Assembly (NCBI GenBank): GCA_900317515.1
Contig: ONHA01000011.1
Span: 1-64,000 of the forward strand
Reading direction: 5' to 3'
Length of the DNA: 64,000 bases
DNA from: an uncultured Eubacteriales bacterium
GTDB lineage: Bacteria > Bacillota > Clostridia > Lachnospirales > Lachnospiraceae
Below the pieces are notes generated by a model that saw only the letters and a program-made list of their open reading frames with translations, ran no database searches and was not told the origin of the DNA. The translations under genes were made by a program, and so were the position numbers. This document shows, piece after piece, positions 26,619 through 36,500 of the stretch (position 1 is the first letter of the stretch; each line of letters opens with the position of its first letter).

Positions 26619-28055
26619 TCAGAATGTAAACTTATCCGCAAAATACGCATCCAGCTCCGCGATCGGAACGCGGACCTGCGCCATCGTGTCGCGGTCGCGG
26701 ACCGTGACGGCGCCGTCATTTTCGGACTCGAAATCGTATGTCACGCAGAACGGCGTGCCGATCTCATCCTGACGTCTGTAGCGCTTGCCGATGTTGCCGC
26801 GGTCGTCGTACTCGCAGTTGTACTTCTTGATGAGGTCGAAGTAGATCTGCTCCGCCTTCGGGGTCAGCTTCTTGGACAGCGGAAGGACCGCGATCTTGAC
26901 CGGAGCCAGCGCCGGATGGAAGTGAAGCACCGTGCGGACGTCATTCTTGGCCTCGTCGATAACTTCCTCGTCGTAGGCGGCGCACAGGAACGCCAGCGTC
27001 ATGCGGTCGACACCGAGGGACGGCTCGACGACATACGGGATGTAGCGCTCGTTCGTCTCGTCATCGAAGTAGGACATATCCTCGCCGGAGACCTCCTGAT
27101 GGCGGCCCAGGTCGTAGTCGGTTCTGTCCGCGATGCCCCAGAGCTCGCCCCAGCCGAACGGGAAGAGGAACTCGACGTCCGTCGTGCCCTTGGAGTAGAA
27201 GGAAAGCTCTTCCGGATCATGGTCGCGGAAGCGAAGCTCGGACTCCTTGAGGCCGAGGGAGAACAGCCACTTCTTCGCAAATGCCTTCCAGTACTCGAAC
27301 CACTCAAGGTCGGTGTCCGGCTTGCAGAAGAACTCGAGCTCCATCTGCTCGAACTCGCGGGTACGGAAGGTGAAGTTGCCCGGGGTGATCTCGTTGCGGA
27401 AGGATTTGCCGATCTGGCCGATGCCGAACGGAAGTTTTCTGCGGGTCGTGCGCTGCACGTTCTTGAAGTTGACGAAGATGCCCTGAGCGGTCTCCGGACG
27501 CAGATAAACCGTGTTCTTCGCATCCTCGGTGACGCCCTGGAAGGTCTTGAACATCAGGTTGAACTGGCGGATCTGGGTGAAGTTGTGCTTGCCGCAGGAC
27601 GGGCAGCAGATGTGCTTGTCCTCCACGAATTTCTCCATCTCCTCGTTGGACCAGCCGTCGACGGAGCCGAGCGGAGCAAGATCGGAGCCGTACTCCTCCT
27701 TGTCCTTCTCATTGAGGGGGATTTTATTTTCGTGGCAGTAATCCTCGATCAGCTTGTCCGCGCGGAAGCGCTCGTGGCACTCCTTGCAGTCCATCAGCGG
27801 GTCGGAGAAGGAGCCGAGATGGCCGGAAGCGATCCAGGTCTGCGGGTTCATGAGGATCGCGCTGTCAAGACCGACGTTGTAGGGATTCTCCTGGATGAAC
27901 TTCTGCCACCAGGCTTTCTTGACGTTGTTCTTGAGCTCGACGCCCAGGCTGCCGTAATCCCATGTGTTCGCGAGACCGCCGTAGATCTCGGAACCCGGGA
28001 AAATAAAGCCCCTCGACTTCGCCAGAGCAACGATTTTGTCCATTGTCTTTTCCAT
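26619..28055 (-). CDS. glyS: Glycyl-tRNA synthetase (dimeric class II type)
   Basis: 478 aa, the alpha2-type enzyme also called Gly[25 protein letters not shown] begins the protein. Class II motif 2 is [17 protein letters not shown], and motif 3 is found in [15 protein letters not shown]. An internal zinc-like pair (CKECHERF and [10 protein letters not shown]) is present. It lies 25 bases after a lipoprotein gene and appears to share its promoter; there is no room for a T-box leader. Confidence 0.96.
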   Translation of the reverse strand: MEKTMDKIVALAKSRGFIFPGSEIYGGLANTWDYGSLGVELKNNVKKAWWQKFIQENPYNVGLDSAILMNPQTWIASGHLGSFSDPLMDCKECHERFRADKLIEDYCHENKIPLNEKDKEEYGSDLAPLGSVDGWSNEEMEKFVEDKHICCPSCGKHNFTQIRQFNLMFKTFQGVTEDAKNTVYLRPETAQGIFVNFKNVQRTTRRKLPFGIGQIGKSFRNEITPGNFTFRTREFEQMELEFFCKPDTDLEWFEYWKAFAKKWLFSLGLKESELRFRDHDPEELSFYSKGTTDVEFLFPFGWGELWGIADRTDYDLGRHQEVSGEDMSYFDDETNERYIPYVVEPSLGVDRMTLAFLCAAYDEEVIDEAKNDVRTVLHFHPALAPVKIAVLPLSKKLTPKAEQIYFDLIKKYNCEYDDRGNIGKRYRRQDEIGTPFCVTYDFESENDGAVTVRDRDTMAQVRVPIAELDAYFADKFTF

Positions 28056-28080
28056 AATAATGTCCTCTCTTATATTGATA

Positions 28081-28689
28081 TCATTTATACACTACATATG
28101 AAGGTTCGGACAGGAACCTGTCCGGATCGGCTTCCGCCCCGATCGTGACCGCAGTGCCGTCCGACACCGCGTCGCCGGAGACGTAACAGATCGTCCCGTC
28201 CGTGTAGATGCGCATGGGCTCCTCCAGGACGATGAGCATCCATTCATTTTCCGGATCCTCCCTGAGGTTTCCGAAGGTGGTGAGCAGCTTCCCGTCGGTG
28301 CTTAAGACCCGGGTCTCATCCGGCAGCCCGGACTCGGCGAGCGGCCCGTTCTCAAAGGTCAGGTTGTTGAAGGCCGCGTAATCCTCCGCCGACCTGTAGC
28401 TCATCGTGAGATACGCCTTACCGTCCCTGACGCTGAGCTTCTCAAACTTCACGCTCTTTGCGCCGTTCTCCCTGTTGTAGGCCCGCGTCTCCTCGTCGGC
28501 CATGCGCCTGAGCTCGGATTCGCTGTAGATGCTCGTGTCAAAAGGAGAAACCGTGAGCGCCGTGATCCTGTCCTTTTCGATGATCATCGTGCTCATGTCG
28601 GCGCCCTTAAGCCGTTCATCGCCTCCGCAGCCGGCAAGAAGGAGTGAAGTCACCGACATCACTGCCAGCATCAATTGTAAACGCCTCAC
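28081..28689 (-). CDS. Small lipoprotein of unknown function
   Basis: 202 aa from a GTG at 28689, 8 bases after GGAAGG; an in-frame GTG at 28698 is too close to that site. The signal ends in LLLAGC, a lipobox with Cys about residue 24. The mature part is charged and shows no cysteines or catalytic motif that I recognise. It precedes glyS on one transcript, which is not a pairing I know to be functional. Confidence 0.72.
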   Translation of the reverse strand: MRRLQLMLAVMSVTSLLLAGCGGDERLKGADMSTMIIEKDRITALTVSPFDTSIYSESELRRMADEETRAYNRENGAKSVKFEKLSVRDGKAYLTMSYRSAEDYAAFNNLTFENGPLAESGLPDETRVLSTDGKLLTTFGNLREDPENEWMLIVLEEPMRIYTDGTICYVSGDAVSDGTAVTIGAEADPDRFLSEPSYVVYK

Positions 28690-28722
28690 ACTTCTCACCT
28701 TCCCTCTTGCATCATTCAGACC

Positions 28723-28752
28723 ATTTTACCCTATAAGGCGGCCTTCTGTAAA
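28723..28752 (-). promoter_or_regulatory. Promoter of the lipoprotein-glyS unit
   Basis: TTTACA (28752 to 28747), 18-bp spacer, TAAAAT (28728 to 28723), in the gap after recO. Confidence 0.6.
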
Positions 28753-28753
28753 G

Positions 28754-29407
28754 TTAAACATCCATCATTTCTTCAAATGTTGCAAGGCTTTTGAACTTTC
28801 TGTCCGTCGACCGCCGCATGGCTCTCTCGACTTCCCGCGCAAAGTCCTCTCCGGCCCTCTCCGACAGGGAAAATGAAAACAGAGCGCCTGTCTTCGCCCC
28901 CGCCGCAAACCGGAGGGCGTACCAGGCGTCCGGGTCGAGATTTCCCTGCACATCCGGCGGCGCGTACTCTCCGTTTATGACGAGAACCCGAAGTTCGAAG
29001 ATCCTCCTAAGGAGCGGGAGCGGCACGTTCCCTTTCAGGATCGCCCGGAGCGCCACAAAGAGAAGGTTGACCATCTCGGAGGATTCGATGCCCTCCTGCC
29101 CGAAATAGGAGGCCAGTTCAAGGAAATAAAACCCCAGCCAGACCCCGGGCTGGGCCATCGCCAGCTCCGTAAAATAGGAGGAAACCTCGGCGCCGACGAG
29201 ATTGTAGGCATTTTTCCCCTCATAGAGGGTGAACTTTGCAAACACGAACGGGCCCGTTGCCGCGAGCAGCGGGCTGTTCTGCCGCCGCGCTCCGTGGGCA
29301 AAAGCCGTGATCTTCCCGCGCTCCCGCGTCAGGATCACCAGCCTCTTGTCATATTCACCCAGCGGCTGCGAAAAGAGCACGACGCCGGCAGCAAACACCT
29401 TGTCCAT
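28754..29407 (-). CDS. recO: DNA repair protein RecO
   Basis: 217 aa, somewhat shorter than many RecO proteins. The OB-fold start is typical: AAGVVLFSQPLGEYDKRLVI, then TRERGKITAFAHGARR. The helical C-terminal domain ends with RRSTDRKFKSL. The CxxC zinc finger of some RecO proteins is missing. RecO loads RecA on SSB-coated DNA with RecR. The gene is 9 bases downstream of era, a common order. Confidence 0.9.
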   Translation of the reverse strand: MDKVFAAGVVLFSQPLGEYDKRLVILTRERGKITAFAHGARRQNSPLLAATGPFVFAKFTLYEGKNAYNLVGAEVSSYFTELAMAQPGVWLGFYFLELASYFGQEGIESSEMVNLLFVALRAILKGNVPLPLLRRIFELRVLVINGEYAPPDVQGNLDPDAWYALRFAAGAKTGALFSFSLSERAGEDFAREVERAMRRSTDRKFKSLATFEEMMDV

Positions 29408-29416
29408 CCGTTTTCC

Positions 29417-30304
29417 TTATACCTCGTAGCCGAAATTTTTGAGATCCTTCGCGGAATCCCGCCAGTTCTTCCGAACCTTGACCCAGAGCTTCAGGTAGAT
29501 CTGGGTTCCCGTGATCTCCTCCAGCTCCTTCCGGGCGTCCGTGCCGATGCGCTTCAGCATCGCGCCGTCCTTCCCGATGATGATTTTCTTGTGACTGTCC
29601 CTCTCGCAGACGATCGTCGCCTCGATGGCCGTCAGCGTCTCGGACCGCTCCTTGTAGCTGTCGATGAGCACCGCGATGCCGTGAGGCACCTCGGCCCCGA
29701 GGTCGCGCAGGGCCTTCTCGCGGATGACCTCACCCGCGATCTGCCTGAGCGTCTGGTCGGTCACGACCTCCTCGTCGTAATATTTCGGGCCCTCCGGCAG
29801 CGCTTTGAGGATCGCATCCCGGAGCGTGTCCACGTTGGTCCCCTGCATCGCGGAGACCGGAATGATGTCCGCGAAATTCATGAGCCCCTCGTAAGCCTTG
29901 AAGACCTCCGGCAGCTGGACCTTTTTCACCTTGTCGATCTTGTTGATGACCAGGATGACCGGCTTCCCGGAAGCTTTCAGCTTCTTAACGATCGCCTTGT
30001 CGCCCTCTCCGACAAATGAGGAGGGCTCCACGAGCCACAGCACGACGTCGGCGTCCGAGATCGTCTTGACGGACACGTCCATGAGGTACTCGCCGAGCCG
30101 GTTTTCGGTCTTACGGATCATGCCCGGGGTGTCCAGAAATACGATCTGCCCCTCATCGGTCGTGAGGACCGTCTCGATCCGGTTCCGCGTGGTCTGCGGC
30201 TTCCTCGAGGTGATCGCGATCTTCTGTCCGATCAGATGGTTCATCAGTGTTGATTTTCCTACATTCGGTCTGCCGATCATCACGGCGTACCCGGATTTGA
30301 ACAT
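29417..30304 (-). CDS. era: GTPase Era
   Basis: 295 aa. The G1 loop GRPNVGKSTLMN, FLDTPGM (G3) and INKID (G4) are visible. The C-terminal KH domain has IIGKDGAMLKRIGTDARKELE. Era binds the 3' end of 16S rRNA and checks small-subunit assembly. It starts behind AAGGAGAAAAT and is followed by recO. Confidence 0.97.
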   Translation of the reverse strand: MFKSGYAVMIGRPNVGKSTLMNHLIGQKIAITSRKPQTTRNRIETVLTTDEGQIVFLDTPGMIRKTENRLGEYLMDVSVKTISDADVVLWLVEPSSFVGEGDKAIVKKLKASGKPVILVINKIDKVKKVQLPEVFKAYEGLMNFADIIPVSAMQGTNVDTLRDAILKALPEGPKYYDEEVVTDQTLRQIAGEVIREKALRDLGAEVPHGIAVLIDSYKERSETLTAIEATIVCERDSHKKIIIGKDGAMLKRIGTDARKELEEITGTQIYLKLWVKVRKNWRDSAKDLKNFGYEV

Positions 30305-30328
30305 ATTTTCTCCTTAAATTTATGATCC

Positions 30329-30352
30329 GGGACGGTTCTTCGGAACCGTCCC
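30329..30352. repeat. GGGACGGTTC palindrome with TTCG loop
   Basis: GGGACGGTTC (30329-30338) and GAACCGTCCC (30343-30352) form a perfect 10-bp stem closed by TTCG, in RNA the very stable C(UUCG)G tetraloop. It lies between the M16C stop and the era start. There is no T-tract on either side, so it is not a classical terminator. The arms match the palindromes at 2117-2166 and 33384-33478. Confidence 0.75.
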
Positions 30353-30364
30353 CTTAAGATTCAT

Positions 30365-33307
30365 TTACACCAGCGGTTCAATATGGTTAAAGAGCGCCTT
30401 CTCCTTCTCCACCGCCGTCTCGGAGCCCACAACGCAGATGTAGCCGGACTCGACCACCTCCCGGACGCTGTCCGCGAGCGACCGGATCGTCTCGTCCGTC
30501 GCGTCGAGGATCTGGTTCCGCACCTTCTGGGCCGCCTCGTCCGAGAGTCCGTTCATATAGGACCTCATGCTGATCGCGCCGAAGAGCGAGGGGGTGAGCG
30601 GCGTGTCGATCGCGCTCATGGTCCCGATGATGTACCGGGTCATCTCCTTCTCATCCGCGGTGAAGCTTGCGATATAGTCCGGAACACTCCTGAAGACATC
30701 GAAGGTGCCGGCCAGATTCGGGTCGCGGTAGGACGCAAAATAGCCCTCTCCCGCTCTTCTGAACTGAGTGCTCACGCCGTAGGCTCCGCCCTTCACGCGG
30801 ACATTCTGCCAGAGATAGCCGTAGCTTAAAAGATGGCGGAGGATCATCATGGCCCCGTTGAATTCAAGCCCCGCCGGCTTGAACGTGCCCGCCATCGCGC
30901 AGTACTGGACCTGGCCGGCGGTCGTGAAGGCCTCGTTGAGAGCCCCGAGCGGAGATACGAAATGCTGCGGGTTTTCATTTTTCGAGAAGCCCTTAAGGAC
31001 CTTCGGAAGCTCCTTCTTCAGGTACTCGTGCCCTTCCGGATCCGAGGTATAGCTCACGATGAGCTTCGAGGGGTCAAAGACCAGCCTCATGAGCTCGTTC
31101 ATGGCGGCGATCAGGTCCGCCTTCCTCTCCTCGAAGTTCTCCGCAAGATCCTTCACGGTCCTGTAAAATGAAACGCCGTTGGAATAATCCTGGAAAGCCC
31201 CCGCAGCCGAGAAGTAGGCGTTCGCCCGGGACATGGCCGTGGCGCTGCCGGAGGTCTGGAGGGCATTTTCAAGTCTCGCCCTGGTGGAAAGGAGCACCTC
31301 GCGGATCCGCTTCTCGTCCGTAAACTGCGAGGTCGCAATGACCTCCCGGATCAGGTCGAAACCGGCGCCGAGGCGTTCAAAGAGCGCCTTCATGCGGATC
31401 GAAAATACCGCGATATAGGGCTGCCTGCCCGTGAAATCATCATAGAGCCCGACACTGCTGTTTAAGCCTCCGGTCTCGATGTTGATCTCGTTGCTCAGGG
31501 CAAGGTATGTATAGTGCTCGGTATCCACGCTGCCGAGCAGTGTCCGGAATACGCCGAGATAGGGAACCAGCCTCTCCGGGATCGTGGTCAGATCCCAGAA
31601 CAGCTCCGCATAGGCGATCCCGTTGGAGACCGTGTCGTGCCAGACGATCGTCGGGGCGGCGTCAATGCCCTCCACCTCGAACTTCTCCTCGATGTTGCAG
31701 AACTTCCGGATCTTACGGCGAATGTCGGACCGGCTCAGCATCGGCAGGCACGCGAGCGTCTCCTCGCTGTCCTCCTGCTCCTGCCAGGCTGCAAGATCGA
31801 CCGTCTTTTTGATGATCGCGTCGAGCTGCTCATCCGTAAAGGAGGCCTTGAGAGCCGCGAGCTTCTCCGCGGTTTTCATTTCCCGCTCCTGCGCAAGCCC
31901 CTTCTTCGGCCGGAGGACGACAACCGAGCCGAACGGGTTGTCGAGCAGCTTCTCCTTAACCAGCTTCTCGAAATACCCCTCGTTCATCTCCTCCCTGAGG
32001 GCGGCGTAGGCGTCCAGCTGCCGCAGGGAATTGAAGGGCGCATTCTCGTCGTAGAGCCAGGTGTCGAAGACATCGATGCTGTACATTAGGCCCTTCGGGT
32101 AGGAGGCGTAGTCCGCCTCACGGAACTGGAACTCCATGTAGTTGAGGCCCGCCAGCAGGGACTTTCTGTTGATGCCCTCCTTCACCTGGTTTTCCAGCGT
32201 CGTGCGGATCACGGAAATGAATTTCTCCTCATCCTCCGCCTCCGCATTTCTGGCCATGACCGAGAAATAGGGCTGCAGGGTCCCGTCGTTGTAGGAACCG
32301 CTCACGTCCTTGCCGATGCCGGCGTCCAGAAGCGCCTGGCGCACCGGGGCGCCAGGGGCCGAGAAGAGCGCATAATCGATGACGGAGAATGCGATCATCT
32401 CCTTGATGTCCATGGGATTGCCGCAGACCACGTTCCAGGTGAGGTAGGTGTTCTCCGCCGTATCCTCCTCGTCGGAGATCGGGTAGAAGTCCTCGCGGCG
32501 GACCATCTTCTCAAAGGCCGCCTGGGCCGGGATCGAGGAGTCCACGTCGATGCGGTCATACTTCGAGAGATAGTTCTCATCGATGAAGGCGAGCGTCTCC
32601 GCCATGTCCATGTCGCCGTAGAGATAGATGTAGCTGTTGACCGGGTGATAGTACCGCCTGTGGAAATCCAGGTAGTTCTCGTAGGTCAGGCTCGGGATGA
32701 CCTCCGGGTCGCCGCCGGATTCGACCCCGTAGGGGGTGTCCGGGAAGAGCGAGTTGAAGACCGTGCGGTCCAGGACCTCATCCGCGGAGGAAAATGCCCC
32801 CTTCATCTCATTGTAGACGACACCGTTGATGGTCAGGGGTTCATTTTTGTCGGTCAGGTGATAGTGCCAGCCTTCCTGGCGGAAAATGTTCTCCTCGTGG
32901 TAGATATTCGGGTGAAAGACCGCATCCAGATAGACATGCATGAGGTTTTTAAAGTCCGCGGCGTTCGTGGATGCAACCGGGTACATGGTCTTGTCAGGGT
33001 AGGTCATCGCGTTTAAAAATGTGTTGAACGAGCCCTTCACCAGCTCGACAAACGGGTCCTTCAGCGGGAACTCTTCCGAGCCGCAGAGTACGGTGTGCTC
33101 GACGATGTGGGCGACGCCGGTCGAGTCCGCGGGCGGGGTTCTGAATGCGATGTTGAACACCTTGTTGTCGTCGGTGTTCGGTATGAGCATCACGCGGGCA
33201 CCGCTCTTCCTGTGGGAAAGAAGGAACCCCTCCGCGTGGATGTCGGGGAGTTCTTCATGCAGGATTTCTTCATAGGGACCGTCTTTAATGTATTGCTTTA
33301 ATTCCAT
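30365..33307 (-). CDS. M16C-family zinc metallopeptidase (presequence protease-like)
   Basis: 980 aa, the full length of insulinase-type M16C enzymes with four M16 domains. The inverted zinc motif HIVEH lies in STGVAHIVEHTVLCGSEEF, with the distal glutamate expected in the NEMKGAFSSADEV region. Family members degrade short peptides inside a closed chamber. No signal peptide is seen, so it should be cytoplasmic. A -10 box (33346-33351) lies upstream; era and recO follow downstream. Confidence 0.93.
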   Translation of the reverse strand: MELKQYIKDGPYEEILHEELPDIHAEGFLLSHRKSGARVMLIPNTDDNKVFNIAFRTPPADSTGVAHIVEHTVLCGSEEFPLKDPFVELVKGSFNTFLNAMTYPDKTMYPVASTNAADFKNLMHVYLDAVFHPNIYHEENIFRQEGWHYHLTDKNEPLTINGVVYNEMKGAFSSADEVLDRTVFNSLFPDTPYGVESGGDPEVIPSLTYENYLDFHRRYYHPVNSYIYLYGDMDMAETLAFIDENYLSKYDRIDVDSSIPAQAAFEKMVRREDFYPISDEEDTAENTYLTWNVVCGNPMDIKEMIAFSVIDYALFSAPGAPVRQALLDAGIGKDVSGSYNDGTLQPYFSVMARNAEAEDEEKFISVIRTTLENQVKEGINRKSLLAGLNYMEFQFREADYASYPKGLMYSIDVFDTWLYDENAPFNSLRQLDAYAALREEMNEGYFEKLVKEKLLDNPFGSVVVLRPKKGLAQEREMKTAEKLAALKASFTDEQLDAIIKKTVDLAAWQEQEDSEETLACLPMLSRSDIRRKIRKFCNIEEKFEVEGIDAAPTIVWHDTVSNGIAYAELFWDLTTIPERLVPYLGVFRTLLGSVDTEHYTYLALSNEINIETGGLNSSVGLYDDFTGRQPYIAVFSIRMKALFERLGAGFDLIREVIATSQFTDEKRIREVLLSTRARLENALQTSGSATAMSRANAYFSAAGAFQDYSNGVSFYRTVKDLAENFEERKADLIAAMNELMRLVFDPSKLIVSYTSDPEGHEYLKKELPKVLKGFSKNENPQHFVSPLGALNEAFTTAGQVQYCAMAGTFKPAGLEFNGAMMILRHLLSYGYLWQNVRVKGGAYGVSTQFRRAGEGYFASYRDPNLAGTFDVFRSVPDYIASFTADEKEMTRYIIGTMSAIDTPLTPSLFGAISMRSYMNGLSDEAAQKVRNQILDATDETIRSLADSVREVVESGYICVVGSETAVEKEKALFNHIEPLV

Positions 33308-33345
33308 AATGCCTCCATTGTAATCTCCGGTAATAACTATAGGGG

Positions 33346-33351
33346 ATTATA
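33346..33351 (-). promoter_or_regulatory. Likely -10 element of the M16C gene
   Basis: TATAAT (33351 to 33346) lies 38 bases before the M16C start codon. A -35 is weak (GTGCAA at 33374 to 33369, 17-bp spacing). It lies downstream of the long hairpin at 33384-33478. Confidence 0.5.
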
Positions 33352-33383
33352 ACACCGCCCGCGTGATTTTGCACTATAAAATA

Positions 33384-33478
33384 TTTTCGCGGGTGGGGAC
33401 GGTTCTCCGCGGAGGGGGACGGTTCTTCGCAGAGAAGAACCGTCCCCCTCCGCGGAGAACCGTCCCCACCTGCGAAAA
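33384..33478. repeat. Very long perfect hairpin made of GGGGACGGTTCT units
   Basis: The left arm 33384-33428 pairs with the right arm 33434-33478, leaving a 5-base GCAGA loop; the only irregular pair is 33391/33471 (G opposite T). Each arm contains two copies of GGGGACGGTTCT, so four copies are present, two in each orientation. It occupies the gap after the nifJ terminator and before the M16C promoter. No open reading frame of note is in it. Confidence 0.9.
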
Positions 33479-33480
33479 AA

Positions 33481-33506
33481 AGAGCGGTGCCGCAGCACCG
33501 CCCTCT
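33481..33506 (-). terminator. Terminator of nifJ
   Basis: The stem GCGGTGC (33484-33490)/GCACCGC (33495-33501) with loop CGCA is extended by an outer AGA/TCT. A run of seven T residues follows on the minus strand. It lies 18 bases after the nifJ stop. Confidence 0.9.
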
Positions 33507-33523
33507 TATAAACCTTATGGAGA

Positions 33524-36500
33524 TTACTGAGCCTTGTACAGGTCGACCAGCTTCTGGAGATACTCGAATCTCTCCTTGCACTCCTGCTCGGATCTTGCGA
33601 AGAGCTCCTTAGCGCGAGTCGGGTTAGCACGCATCAGCGAGCTGTAACGAACTTCGCCTGCGATGAAGTCCTGATAGGACTCTGTCGGAGCCTTGGAATC
33701 CAGCGTGAATGCCGGCTTGCCGGCCTTCGCGAGTTCCGGATTGAAGCGGAAGTTGAACCAGTAACCAGCCTTGACAGCGAGCTCTTCCTCTGTGATGGAC
33801 TTGCCCATGCCCTTGCGGATACCGTGGTTGATGCACGGAGCGTAAGCGATGATGAGCGACGGTCCCGGATAAGCCTCAGCCTCTGCGATCGCCTTGACAG
33901 CCTGGTTGTAGTCAGCGCCGATAGCGATGTGAGCGACATAGACATAGCCGTAGGTCATAGCCATGCCGGCAAGGTCTTTCTTCTTGGTCTCCTTACCAGC
34001 TGCTGCGAACTGAGCGACAGCGCCGGTACGTGTGGACTTGGAAGCCTGTCCGCCGGTGTTGGAGTAAACTTCGGTATCGAAGACCATGATGTTGACATCG
34101 TGGCCGGAAGCAAGGACATGGTCCACGCCGCCGTAACCGATATCGTAAGCCCAGCCGTCACCGCCGAAGATCCACTGGCTCTTCTTGGCCAGGAAGTCCT
34201 TCTTCTCGACGATTTCCTTAGCGTCTGCGGAATCGCAGCCTTCAAGAGCAGCGACCAGAGCGTCGGAAGCAGCACCGTTCTCGGCACCGTTTGCGTAGGT
34301 CTCGATCCACTTCTTGGCAGCATCAGCGGCAGCGCCTTCGCCTGCAGCGATCGCCTCGACATGAGTCTTCAGGCCTTCGCGGATAGCCTTCTGAGCGAGG
34401 AACATACCATAACCGAATTCAGCGTTGTCCTCGAACAGGGAGTTATCCCATGCCGGGCCCTTGCCTTCCGGAGTGGTGGTGTACGGTGTGGACGGCGAGC
34501 TGTTGCCCCAGATGGAGGAGCAGCCGGTAGCGTTCGCAATGTACATTCTGTCGCCGAAGAGCTGTGTGATCAGCTTAGCGTACGGAGTCTCGCCGCAGCC
34601 TGCGCATGCGCCGGAGAACTCAAGGAGCGGCTGCTTGAACTGGCTGCCCTTGACCGTAGCTTCTTTGAATTTAGCAACAACATCGTTCTTGACCGGAGTC
34701 TTGACGAGGTAATCGAAATACGGCTGTTCGCAATCTGCGTTGTCAGCCATGGAGACCATGGTAAGAGCCTTGCCGGTCTTCTTGCCCGGGCAGACGTTCG
34801 CGCAGGAGCCGCAGCCCGTGCAGTCGTAAGCGGAGATGCCGATGGTGAACTTGTAGTTTGCCATACCGGTCATCGGGAGAACCTTGAGGCCTTCCGGAGC
34901 CGCAGCGACTTCTTCATCCGTCAGAGCGAAGGTGCGGATAACAGCGTGCGGGCAGACGAACGAGCAGCGTCCGCACTGGATGCAGTTGTCCGGATCCCAC
35001 TTCGGGATGTTGACAGCGATGCCGCGCTTCTCGTAAGCAGCCGTGCCGGCCGGTGTGGAGCCGTCGACATAGTCGGCAAATGCAGAGACCGGAAGATTGT
35101 TGCCTTCCTGAGCGGAGACAGCGTTCTGGATCGTGTTGACGAACTTGACGCGGTCAGCCGGGCCCTCGGTGACGGTCTTGAAGTCAAGGCCTTCATCCTC
35201 GCAGTCAGCCCAGTCAGCCGGGATAACGACTTCGTGGATCTGCTTAGCGCCCTCTTCGATGGCTGCCCAGTTCTTCTCGACGATATCCTGACCCTTGCGG
35301 CCGTAGGTCTTCTGTGCAGCGTCCTTCATCAGCTGGATAGCGTCAGCTTCCGGAATGATGTTGGCAAGCTTGAAGAATGCGGACTGCAGGATGGTGTTGA
35401 TACGTGTCGGGCCCATGCCGGTAGCGATACCGATCTTGACGCCGTCGATCGTGTAGAACTTGATGCCGTGAGTTGCGATGAATTTCTTCATCTGGCCCGG
35501 AAGGTGAGCACCGAGCTCCTCATCGGACCATGCGCAGTTCAGAAGGAATGTACCGCCGTCGACGATCTCCTGAGCCATGTTGAACTTGCGGACGTATGCC
35601 GGGTTGTGGCATGCGACGAAGTCAGCCTTGCGGATGAGGTAGGTCGACTTGATCGGCTTCTTGCCGAAGCGGAGGTGAGACATCGTGACACCGCCGGACT
35701 TCTTGGAGTCATAATCGAAATATGCCTGAGCATACATATCGGTGTTGTCGCCGATGATCTTGATGGAGTTCTTGTTCGCACCGACAGTACCGTCAGCGCC
35801 GAGACCCCAGAACTTGCAGTTGACTGTGCCTTCCGGAGTTGCGACGATCGGAGCACCGACTTCGAGGGAGAGGTTCGTGACATCATCTACGATGCCGATC
35901 GTGAATCTCTTCTTGTCATAGTTCTCGAAGACAGCCTTGATCTGGTTCGGAGCGGTATCCTTGGAACCGAGGCCGTAGCGTCCGCAGTGGATCGGAACAT
36001 CCTTGAACTTGGAATCATGAAGAGCAGCAACAACGTCGAGGTAAAGCGGCTCGCCGTTAGCGCCCGGCTCCTTCGTTCTGTCAAGAACGTTGATGACCTT
36101 GACGGTCTCCGGGATCGCTGCGATAAGAGCTTCGTTGGAGAACGGACGATACAGTCTTACCTTGATGACACCGACCTTGGCGCCGAAGTTCTTTCTCAGA
36201 TAATCGATGGTCTCCTCGATGGTCTCGTTGACGGAGCCCATGGCGATGATGACGGATTCAGCTTCCGGATCGCCGTAGTAGTTGAAGAGCTTGTAGTCCG
36301 TGCCGATCTTGGCATTGACCTTGTCCATGTACATCTGGACGATTTCCGGCATCTTGTCATAGTACGGGTTGGAAGCTTCACGAGCCTGGAAGAAGATATC
36401 CGGGTTCTGAGCGGAACCTCTCTCGCACGGATGGTTCGGGTTCAGAGCGTGATCGCGGAACTTCTTGATGGCTTCATGGTTGACCATCTCGTCGAGGTCT

